The notes under the pieces were generated by a model. That model ran no database searches. It had not been told where the DNA came from and worked only from the letters and a program-made list of their open reading frames with translations. The position numbers were made by a program, and so were the translations under genes. This document shows positions 52,691 through 62,244 of a DNA stretch of 64,000 nucleotides, piece after piece. Source of the stretch: Ustulina deusta (taxonomy: Eukaryota; Ascomycota; Sordariomycetes; Xylariales; Xylariaceae); NCBI GenBank assembly GCA_023159155.1, contig JAJNNX010000003.1:434001-498000 (forward strand), in the 5' to 3' direction. Every line of letters starts with the position of its first letter. Position 1 is the stretch's first letter.

Positions 52691-54736
52691 CTAGTTGCCG
52701 GCTCCCCTCTTGCGGCGATGCTTCTTGGCCGAAGGAGTTGCTGTGGGTAGATAGACAACTGCCGTTGATGTAGAGAGTGTGGATGTCGACGTTGGGGTCG
52801 ACGATGCTGCCCCATAACCGTAGTAGAGAGCACTAATATCAAAGTTAACTGTTAGTTGATCAAGTGCTTCGTTCATTCTTATCATGGACCTGACGAAACT
52901 TACCCGATATATGATGTAGGGTTTATAGTTACGAAGCCCTCTGTGTCATACCAAAGGTCATTGCCCCCGGCATTGCCCTCCGTGGGTATACCCTGAGCCT
53001 TACAGATGTCGAGGTGGTCCTGTGGGATTTTGTAGTTGACAAGACGCTCAGGGGCCTCAATAAGGGTCGCAGACAGACCCATCTCGACGTGCCACTCGAT
53101 ATGGCAGTGGAGCAGAAAGACACCAGGATTGTTAGCCAGGATGCGTATAACGACATGCGAGTTGGCGAACACAGCAACAGTGTCACGCCGTGACGGCGTA
53201 GCGGGTATCAACTTGGTACCTTTCCAGCGGCCTGCATTGCTTTTAGGACGCTCAATAATCTGGAACTGATGACCATGTAGATGGAATGGATGGATGGCCG
53301 AGTCGTGATTGTTGATAACAATCTCCAGCACTTCATTATAACCTATCGAGAAAGCACCGACCTGGCCGTATGCGGAAACCTCCGAATTGTTGGCTCCGAG
53401 AGATACGACAGAGTACAATGTGGGGACCCTTTGGTCGATGAAGGTCCTGTTGTTGAAGCACGCACGTGGATACCCATTGGCGTCTCTACAGTAGTCAAAG
53501 TTCAGAACCCACTGCTTCACGACGGGGCCAAATGCAGGCTGCTCATCGAAAGGAACCAATAACATATCATCCTGGGGATAGAATTTTTCTACCACTGACA
53601 TCCCCCTCAGGTTTCCTTTAGGATCATTGACTAATTGGCCCGTGAAATTAGTACGATAGGAGATTGACGGGGTGGCGTCCTTTGCCGTGTAGTCGGCGTT
53701 GGTATCCAATGCGATCAGATAGGGGTAGTTCTGTAAACCATTGTCGCCAATAGTAATTAGCACGTCGTAGCGTTGGGCAGCCAAGATGCGCAGCTGATTC
53801 GCAGCCTGTTTCCGCACATACGTCCCATCGATCATGATAATTTGCATCTGCAGGCTATTGAATACCACGAATGCAGCCGTTAGTGCGGAAAAGTTGACGA
53901 TGCGTATGCGGTATGTCTTGCCCGGCTCGATAGGGATATGGCCATCGCTTCCCTCGTTCACCAAGGCACTATTCGGTCGTGGTGGTTCGAATTTTGTGTT
54001 GTTTGGTTGAAGCATCTTTGAAACCATTTCTTGGGACTGGGCGTGATACCTATTCAAAACGTCAATCTAACTTAGCCTTAGCCCCTCTAGTGAACACTAA
54101 AAGAAAGATAATACTAGCAAATAAGCTTACCAGTCTGAAACTGTGAGTAGCACGTCCGCGTCGTAGTCGTTTAGGTATGGGTCTTGTGGGTTATGAATAA
54201 TCAAGGGCCCACGGAAGCCATCCGGATATTGCCCCATGTTATGTGAGTGATCTGCCCAAAGATGGTTAGCATATAGAAAACACCAGTCGTAAGGAATTAT
54301 TTACACCAATATGTCCCAGCTTGGTTGGCCTATCCCAACTTCTAATTAGTGTGTTTTCTATTGCGTGTAAACGGTTTGGTGCATGCCTCTGGCGTACCGT
54401 GAAGCTGTAAGTTATCGAATAATTCGGAGGTAGAGGACACTGGCAACTACCCACAGACCCATCCATGGCATTTGAATTAATTTGGTTGATGCCATGAAAA
54501 TGCATGCCCGTAGTCTCGTTGCCTAATTTGTTAAGTAGATTGACAACAACGGTGTCACCAACCGACGCCTCGATTATCGGGCATGGCCATGAGTTATTGA
54601 TGCCTATTACTGGCCTCCAAAAGCCATCTGGGGCGGCCCATACCCAAGTAACCTCCCAGTTATAAGTGACCGTTGCTGCCAATATAACAGCTGTATGAGC
54701 CAGGGTAAAGAGAGGAATAAGGGACGGTCTATGCAT
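52691..54736 (-). CDS. Secreted multicopper oxidase (laccase; Abr1/Fet3-like)
   Basis: Probable extracellular or wall-bound oxidase that couples phenol oxidation to oxygen reduction, here presumably polymerising 1,8-DHN. Exons are 54736-54398, 54329-54305, 54251-54131, 54049-52904 and 52832-52691 (1773 nt, 590 residues). A hydrophobic signal peptide spans about residues 1-21. Copper ligands are visible in order: MHFHG (His79, His81), WYHSH (His123, His125), HPFHLHGH (His415, 418, 420) and [10 protein letters not shown] (His476, Cys477, His478, His482, likely axial Met485). The [11 protein letters not shown] segment is typical of the Fet3/Abr1 branch. The C-terminus is a Ser/Thr-rich tail ending in the basic cluster KKHRRKRG, with no transmembrane helix, unlike classical Fet3. 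Exon 2 is only 25 nt and supplies most of the sequence ahead of the HSH site. It is same-strand with, and 4.4 kb from, the PKS. Ferroxidase activity is an alternative. Confidence 0.93.
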
Positions 54737-55675
54737 GGTTGGTGAGGGGGAGAGGTACTGAGGCTAGAGAAAGTCCATAAACGAAGGATAGACAGAATAG
54801 GGAAGCAACAGCCTGTGATACATATTAGAAATTCATACAAATGAGTGTGATTTTCACTATTCTGTGGCATTCTTATAGTCTTATTCCCTCTAATAAAGGA
54901 ACCATGCACGACTTGGCCATGATGAAGAGGGGTCCAAGAAAGGAAAGTCAATATTGCTTGAGAGTCCCGACGACACGGCAAGGGCCAAATCTTGGCAGAT
55001 CCATTTAGAAAAACCTAACTTGCTCTACAGAGAGGCTTTCTTCAATAGGCGACAAGTGCAGTAGATTTCGGCTTCCTGCGCCGCTAGACATGATGAGTAA
55101 TATCGTCTCAACATCTGAGTGGATAATTCTTTCGTTAATCACTCCGAATCGCATACTAGGTGTTGTGAAAAGGGGGCCGCCTCGGTCGGACTCCAATGGT
55201 CTGGCTACTTGTCAGGGTAATGAAGAGCCCAATTTTTAAAATCGAATGAAATTTAGTGTTTCTACCGGCCAATAGCATCTGACGGCTAGAAGTGGTGTGC
55301 TGATTCCTTGTTACATTAAGGGAGAAACGACAGCATCAAGAATTAGTCGAAGCTTAACCAGCATCTCGGTTGTTTCTACCAATAATACTTTTGCATTGAA
55401 TTGGCTTTTCTTTTTTTGGACGTCGGACTTCGTATTATAGCTTTAGTTTGGTCGACAGGTTTGTCTGAGAATGATGCAGCGCAACGGGTTTTGCAAATAA
55501 ATATAATACTGGTTTCTTCTAGATTCCAGGGTCTCGTCTAATCTGCGTGACAGAGCTTATAATGATTGACATCCCTATCGTGACATTGAGGGTCAGGCTA
55601 TAGAGCGCATTGAATTCTCACAGTATCGTTACTCAATAAAATAGGAAATCATATCTAGACTACATTTGCGCAGTA

Positions 55676-55697
55676 GATATCACACATCTGTGATATC
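55676..55697. repeat. Perfect inverted repeat (9-bp arms, 4-nt loop)
   Basis: GATATCACA and TGTGATATC face each other around CATC. It is about 940 nt upstream of the oxidase start codon. It could be a protein-binding dyad or hairpin; no function is known. Confidence 0.7.
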
Positions 55698-57245
55698 ACT
55701 ATTCCCCTACAATGGGGGAGTAGGAAGTCCTATGGCATAGAGAATATTCTGATATCCCATGTTTGTATTATGGGAGTAGGAGCCCGAGAATCACGATGTG
55801 AAAGAAATTATGGGACTTTAAACAAGATTGGTGCCAAAATGGAAAATGCTACCACACCCTTGGGATCGAGGTGTCTTGTATATAAGAAGTAAGTTTCGGC
55901 TGACTGTGAGGCTAACGACCCAACGACCTAGTTCTGCAAGGACGCCCCCAGTTCAACGCCAATCATAATCAATACCACGAATACCATGCTGGAAGTACTC
56001 GCCAGATGGGGTGTAGGGCTTATATAAGACCAACGACTGAAATCAGGAATGTGTGGAACACGGAGATAGTCTAGTTAGCACAATAGAGTTAACTGTTGGA
56101 AGTACTTTGATCTGGGTGAACGACACTGCTTGTATAGAATTTTTAGTGAATATCGCACCATTTCGGCGTGATATATAGAATTCGAATGTTCCCCGAGTAC
56201 CGATGTCAGTGCCCCAGACTGGCCTGTAACAAACTTTTCTTAGTGGTTGTCATCCCACGATGCCACGTTCCTACGTTATTTCATATTTGAGATCTCTTGC
56301 CATCTATTTGTGCCAGGGTATAATGCTAAGGGCCTAAGTCTTATTTCCCAACCTCAAGAAGGCGAGTATATCAGCTAGCTAGGTCCTATTAGGTCCATGC
56401 GTCGGACTTCACTCTGTCTGATTTGCTGGTTCTCAGAAATGGGTGTCTGGTACCCTTTCATGCTTCTCCTCACCTCTGTTGCTGGGAACAACTTTAGAAA
56501 TGTCTAACCAAACGAGCTAACGGATATATAGATATTAAACGAATAGACAGAGGTGTTTCGAACCCCTGATACAATATCTATGATCATCGCTTACACCGAA
56601 AGTTAACAGCTCAACGGTAGTTCGAAATATTAAGGGTCAAACTCGGCGTCTGTGACGTGGTCTGTCTTGAAATGCTAGATATAACTGGGAGCACGCTAGT
56701 TAATGGTCGCCATAACTATTAATTACCTATAACTAAGCTGTTTTTACAAGTAATCTATAGAGACACAGAAGTTCGGTCGTGGTTGTATGAGAGGCACATT
56801 GCACAACTGTCACCCGAAAAAAATATTCATGTGATTATCTGGCAAACATGAATTCATACGAGAGCGGATTTCTGCTTCCCAGTGTATGTTTACCAGTCAG
56901 TGTACGTACGGAACGAGTTGATTTTCCTGTAAGCCCGAGGTCTGGGTTGGAATTATGAGTCTAATTTTGGCTTTTTCTTGTGTATTGCATCTACGAGGAA
57001 GCGTACAAAACAACGAGGCAATGCATCGTGTGATAGAACATGCAAACGTGCTGAAGATTTGTTTTTTTTAAAAAAAAGGGGGGGTTAGGATAGGTGACTG
57101 GCTTTCTGCGTTGCGTTGCGCAACGAATTCAGCCATCGCGAGCGCGGATGTAGCGAGGGAGTGGTACACAAACAAGCTATAAGGTTTCGGTGCATATCAA
57201 GCATAATTGCAAATTAGACGAAATATATGATGAAACCTCGGTCTT

Positions 57246-57475
57246 GTGCCTCCAATACGGTCCCTCTACAGATCTAGTCACATTGGTGCAACTACCTAGG
57301 TCTGATCTAAGGGGTCTGTATTAAGTACCTATATGGTTGTAGAAGGAAGCTAACTAGGGTATCTAACTGGGGTGCGAGGTATTTATACACCTGATTTGTA
57401 TGTGTAGGTACCAGCTGCCTAGGGCTGTCTCACAGTGCCCATTCACGCCTATTCTAGCAGGATCCACAGTCTTGG
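57246..57475 (+). repeat. Dispersed repeat, copy 2
   Basis: Counterpart of 35281-35520 in the same orientation. Shared blocks include the sharp left edge, CTCTACAGATCTAGTCAC and CCTAGGGCTGTCTCAC; between them several differences are A/G or C/T exchanges. It lies 278 bp upstream of the DUF92-gene start. Confidence 0.75.
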
Positions 57476-57752
57476 CATTCTGAATACGGTTAAGTGGTAT
57501 CGATAAGCCTCTGCTGACCACCGGAACATCTTGTAGGATCACCGACGATGTGGTATTATGGACGTTCACTGAGCTGTGATGAGTATTCATTCGGCATCAC
57601 GTTCGTGCCACGCCCCATGACATTGATATCACTGCCGGCAAAACAACGAGTTTTTCGAGAGAAGCGGACGCGCACAGTCGTTCGAACCCCCCCCAGTCCC
57701 CTTGATTGTCTGCCCCCACCAACCCACGTAGGAATAATCACACGGTCCGAGT

Positions 57753-58904
57753 ATGAAAGCCATCATCGCGGTCCCCGCGACGCTTGGGCTGGTCTATCGG
57801 GCTTATTCGCGCAAATCACTGACACCCTTTGGCATTTTCGTGGCCGCGCTGACAGCTACTGTCCACGCCCTCCATCCATGGAACCTGCCGTTTGTGCTGC
57901 TGATCGTCTTCTTCCTCGCTGGCACACGCGCCACCGCTGTGAAGAAGGAGGTGAAGGCCAGCTTGACTCTGCATGCCCAAGGCGGCGAGGGGGGCGAGGG
58001 CCCGCGGACCCACGTGCAAGTCCTCGCCAACTCGCTCATGGCCTCCATTCTGTCCCTTCTGCACACGTACCAACTACGCCAGAGGCGTGAGGCTATTTGG
58101 AATGGGCAAGACCCGAGGGGCACTTACTGCTACAGTTGGGGAGGCGACCTCCTGGTCGTCGGCATTATCGCTAATTATGCCGCCGTGTGTGCCGATACCT
58201 TCTCCTCCGAGCTCGGCATCCTGTCTCGCACTGAGCCGAGGCTCATCACGTCGCTCACTTTGCGAAAGGTCCCGCGGGGCACTAATGGAGGTGTCACTGT
58301 GTGGGGACTTGTCGCGGGCTTTCTGGGCTCCATGATCATCATAACGACATCTCTAATGTTCCTGCCGATGTGCGGTGATCACACAAGTGGCAAGATTAGT
58401 GGCGGCCGGCCCTGGGCTATGAACGAGAAAGTCATTTTTGCATTGGGCATGACCATTTGGGGGACACTTGGAAGTCTATTGGACAGCTTTCTAGGAGGAT
58501 GGCTGCAGAGAAGCGTACGAGATGTGAGAACTGGCAAGATCGTCGAAGGTGAAGGAGGCGTACGCGTTCTTGCGTCTGCAGATGCGCACTCTAAAGCTGC
58601 CCAGGAGGTTAAAAAGACTGCAGGCGCAAAGGCCAAGCTTGTCGGCGGAGAGGGACTAGACGCTGTTGAAAGTACCTCGGCAGTTGATGACAGCGCTCCT
58701 GCTGAGGATCCATATAACCCGAAAAACAAACATCGCAAACCTAGCTTCGGGGACAACAAGCCTACTCGTATCGCAGTGACTGGCTGGGACTTGCTCGACA
58801 ACAACGATGTCAATTTCCTGATGGCATTCACCATGAGCGTTGGGGGGATGGTGGTCGCAGCTTGGTATTGGGATATCCCTATCACTAGTATTTGGCAAGA
58901 TTAA
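57753..58904 (+). CDS. DUF92/TMEM19-family integral membrane protein
   Basis: A single-exon gene of 383 residues with several hydrophobic helices: about 20-60 (FGIFVAALTATVHAL and the following segment), 130-150 (GGDLLVVGIIANYAA), 180-205 (WGLVAGFLGSMIIITT), 225-245 (FALGMTIWGTLGSLL) and a last one near 360-380. The family hallmark is the loop CADTFSSELG followed by RKVPRGTNGGV, which matches DUF92/TMEM19. Plant members (VTE6) act as phytyl-phosphate kinases; the fungal role is unknown. A hydrophilic loop (about 265-345) rich in Lys, Ala and Glu precedes the last helix. The ATG at 57753 gives the expected short N-terminus. It converges on the GTPase gene, 393 bp apart, and is probably outside the melanin cluster. 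Confidence 0.85.
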   Translation: MKAIIAVPATLGLVYRAYSRKSLTPFGIFVAALTATVHALHPWNLPFVLLIVFFLAGTRATAVKKEVKASLTLHAQGGEGGEGPRTHVQVLANSLMASILSLLHTYQLRQRREAIWNGQDPRGTYCYSWGGDLLVVGIIANYAAVCADTFSSELGILSRTEPRLITSLTLRKVPRGTNGGVTVWGLVAGFLGSMIIITTSLMFLPMCGDHTSGKISGGRPWAMNEKVIFALGMTIWGTLGSLLDSFLGGWLQRSVRDVRTGKIVEGEGGVRVLASADAHSKAAQEVKKTAGAKAKLVGGEGLDAVESTSAVDDSAPAEDPYNPKNKHRKPSFGDNKPTRIAVTGWDLLDNNDVNFLMAFTMSVGGMVVAAWYWDIPITSIWQD

Positions 58905-59297
58905 ATACGAGCTCGACACAGTTTTCGGTTCACCTAGGTTTATGTGCACTAAGTTATCGGCTTTGCCTGCCTGCTGTTACCGTGGCTGTGGCACCGATGG
59001 TTTGTGGCGGCAGTGCAGCCATGATCTGATGGTATACCTACTGGAGACAAATGAAAAAGAAGAGCGAACCTTATGTACCTCGGGTAACGTACATTAGCAG
59101 TTCTTGATTCATGAACTCATTCAGGCCCTTCCTGCAGATTTCGTGATATTTTGTGTTCTTCAATACCTCGCCGTCAAGATGCACCTTAGTAATCGTCGAT
59201 CCCAGAAGTCCGGCCCCTTGGCGCCTCCGCCGAAACCTAAGGCCAATACGAGCGACCATGCACATTATGAGGAAAAAAAAACCCCCCCGTTCCAATT
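58905..59297. other. Convergent 3' region
   Basis: A 393-bp gap between two converging stop codons. It must hold both 3' UTRs. An A run followed directly by a C run lies near 59271-59288. Nothing else is seen. Confidence 0.6.
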
Positions 59298-60217
59298 TCA
59301 AGTAAAAGCAGTCTTCCTGACCGAGCCTCCAAAGGCGCGTCGAAACAGAGACCCAACCCGCCATTTTGGCGCCCACCCGGCCGATTCATTTAGGCTGTAA
59401 TCCTTAGCCTGCTCTATAGCTTCCAGGGGAACATCATCGGCCTGCTCCTGGCATTGCTGTGCGAGCTGCCGCATTTTCAGCAGCTCGGTGCCCAAGAGCA
59501 GAAAGAGGGTGTGCACATTCTCGCCCGTCCGTGCCGAGGTCTCCCGAAATGCGCAGCGTGTTCGGCCCCCGCCGAGATGACACGCTAACTCGTACCCTTC
59601 ACCCTCGGTCACCATTCGATAGTTATTTCCCCTACTCTCGTCGTCGCCATCTGCCTTGTTGCCGGCCAGGACCAGGCTGTAGTACTGACGCTCATCTACT
59701 ACGAGCGCTTCGTGTATGCGCTGGTATAGCTCTTGGGCCAAGACGAAGGAATCGCGAGATCGCACGTCGTATGTTAGTACGGCGGCTTCCGTGATGGCTA
59801 CTGCGTGCCGGAGGTAGTGTCCTTCGGACAACTGACTAGGCGCTAACTCGAGGGCATCGACTACGTATGTCTGGTCCTTTATCTCAATCTTGTGCTGGCA
59901 TCCTCGCTCGTATTCTGGGTTTGGCGGCTGGCCCTCGCCCGCAAAGCTGTCTTTGCAGAACTTTATGGATGTCAGGAACAATGGCATAGATGAGATGGCT
60001 AGGAATTTACCCTTGTCAGTATGGCAGTCTTGCCGCATCCTTTGGATCCTAGGATCAAGATGCGGAACCGGCCGGCTAGAGGCCGTTCGGGAGATAATGT
60101 CCTCCTTCTCGTGAGCCCATGAAAATTGCTAGGTTCCCATGCGAGAAGTGCACGGAAGTATCGTCTTTCCTCCTCCGACAGGGTCATAGACTCTCTCTTC
60201 TCGTCACTGTCTGACAT
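59298..60217 (-). CDS. Ras-like small GTPase with atypical switch II
   Basis: Exons 60217-60011 and 59960-59298 join in phase 0 (870 nt, 289 residues). The P-loop GSKGCGKT lies at residues 57-64, and the intron falls just after LTR, so it separates P-loop from switch regions. G4 is NKAD and G5 is ETSAR, both Ras-like. The G3 box, normally DTAGQE, reads VDALELA, so the catalytic glutamine position is lost. There is an N-terminal extension of about 50 residues before the fold, and no CAAX box at the C-terminus (it ends RKTAFT), so prenylation is unlikely. The family is Ras superfamily by fold; a specific subfamily is not recognised. It may bind nucleotide with altered hydrolysis. No link with the melanin genes is evident. 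Confidence 0.85.
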
Positions 60218-62244
60218 CGCTAGGACGACGCTGAGGGATTATGCTTCGAAAGCAACGGCTGATTGCGATAGGGTCCCTTCGAAAATAGGGTTGTCATCTT
60301 TGTTGTGAGTTTTGTGATGAAGAGGGAGGCAATGCCCTCTTTTAGCATCTGCTTAAAGCGTCTTCGTGGTCGTCATACCCAAGCACCAGAACACGAGACG
60401 AGCAAGATAACTCGTAGAGAGTGTGCTATGAGGGTGCTATCCAATGCTCGCTCGACATTCGGCCCCCGATATCGTAGAGCATGACACGACACCGCTAGGG
60501 AAATTCGGAAGAATTATGAGACACTGATATGTATCTTGATAGGACGGCTCGATCCTGCCGAAGCGTACAACGAGAAATGCCCCTGTGCCCATCATGTACG
60601 ACGGGTCACCGTTTCTCTTGTTGCGCGATCTCTGCCCATTGCGCTAGGTAGGATGACGACGAGACGGCAGTACCAGCTTCCATCAATATTACCGTCACAT
60701 TGCAGGACCTAAAGTTGCAGTATTGGGGGATATTGTTTGGCGCGCATGCAATACTATCATGCAGGCTCACCAGCGTCGCCGATGTAAATGCCAAGAGCAT
60801 TGTTTGCCAATTGCGGAGGTCATTGCACCTTATCTAACGCTGCTAGTTCTGCAAGATCGACGCCGATACATTTCCTATGTCGATATCGTAGGTAGGCGGA
60901 GGGTTCTGCCGTGACGATAGAAACCGTCGAGATGAAGCAGCTTGCCAGCACACACAACATTCCCGTCCTGCAGAGAAACAACAGCGCCATTTTCTTCCTG
61001 TGCATGTCTTGTGCTACGATAAACGACCTGTTTGACACACCACATCAAATAATGTTCGAGACGAGAATGTTCCATTTTCCCGTAGTTTGGTCACCGGTCC
61101 TCTTTCTCAAATTTCTTTGACTTCTTGTCATGGCCACAACCCCATGATTTACGCTGCATAGCTCATTACATTCTACCTATACTGGAGCTGCGATGGCTTG
61201 CATTTCGCCCAATATGAATAGAAATATTACGTACTGTAAACAGTGTGTCTACTTTCAGCTCATGAGAACAAGACTCAGCCGGCAGGAAATATGACATTTT
61301 GAATCGTATCCGGAACCATGTGCAGGATATGTGACGCATCGTGTCTAGGTTAGGACATAACCTAGTGTAGGGTAGCGCATGCTATTGGATACCAAGATCC
61401 ATCTGAACCCTCCATCCTTGGTGTCGTTTCCCGAAGAGCCCCTCCTAGATATCCCTGCGCGCCAAACCACCCAGCTTAACTGCGCTTGGGTTCAGCTGTT
61501 TCTAAATTGGGGGCCGGCTCCACCGTCAAAGATCCTCGCTCGGTGACGAGCTGAGAAAAAAGCCTGCCTAGTCTCTCTCGGCGGCTGGATCTGTTTCTCT
61601 CGCTCTGGATGAGGTTTTTCCTCGCCAGCTGTTGACATGGCGATTTGAAGCTGGGCTAGGTATTTCGCGTCTACACTAGTGTAGACCTTAGCACGGCATG
61701 GTAGGTATTCCGGAAGCACCTGTTGCTCGAATATCGTTAAGTGACACATCGTGACAAGAAAGAGACAGACACTAAGAGCCCTCTTTCATGTCTTTGGGAT
61801 ACATCACATGCTTCTGAACCATCAACAGCGCAATCACCTAACTCGTTTAATACATATTCTGCGGTTGGTAGCCAGCGTCGCAGCGTCGCAGCGAACTGCT
61901 CTAAACAGTTCCCTGGTCGCACGACATCCCTCCCTCACGCGTCAACCTACCACTAAGCCATCGCAAGTGGGGTTGTTGTACTCTGAACTTGTTTGTCAGA
62001 CTCGAACGGTCGCGAGCTGGCCGCCTGGCAAAGGAGGAGACGGGAGGTTTGTTGGGGTTTATAGACGTGGATAGAAGTGTAGTGCAAGCCGGTATTCCCT
62101 CCAAGATCCTTCTCGATCGAACGGCATCCCTCCAGCTCGAGCACTGTTTACGGCAACCCGACCTCTTAAGCCCGTCGACGACCCAGCCTTGCCCCTCCGT
62201 CTCTCCGCCCTCCGCCGCTTGCGCGGCAAGATGCCATAGCGACC
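60218..62244. other. 2-kb divergent intergenic region
   Basis: It separates the GTPase start from the DUF3433 start and carries both promoters. A perfect 18-bp palindrome is at 61669-61686. An 85-residue minus-strand frame (61749-61492) has no recognised motif. The stretch just before 62245 is CT/CG-rich, like a 5' leader. Confidence 0.5.
61669..61686. repeat. Perfect 18-bp palindrome
   Basis: A fully symmetrical sequence centred on ACTAGT, about 560 nt upstream of the DUF3433 ATG. It is of a size suited to a dimeric regulator, but its function is unknown. Confidence 0.6.

Larger units (their letters stand above)
54737..57752. other. 3-kb divergent interval between oxidase and DUF92 gene
   Basis: It contains the oxidase promoter on the left and the DUF92-gene promoter on the right. 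No gene is recognised. A perfect stem of 9 bp with a 4-base loop lies at 55676-55697, and the second copy of the dispersed repeat lies at 57246-57475. Confidence 0.55.

Noticed and set aside
56530..56620. tRNA-like T-arm on the minus strand (GGGGTTCGAAACACC)
   Set aside because: The T-stem has a mismatch, and no 5' acceptor strand or D-arm pairs at the required distance.
61492..61749. 85-residue minus-strand frame before the DUF3433 gene
   Set aside because: No recognised motif, no supporting splice sites, and it lies in a divergent promoter region.
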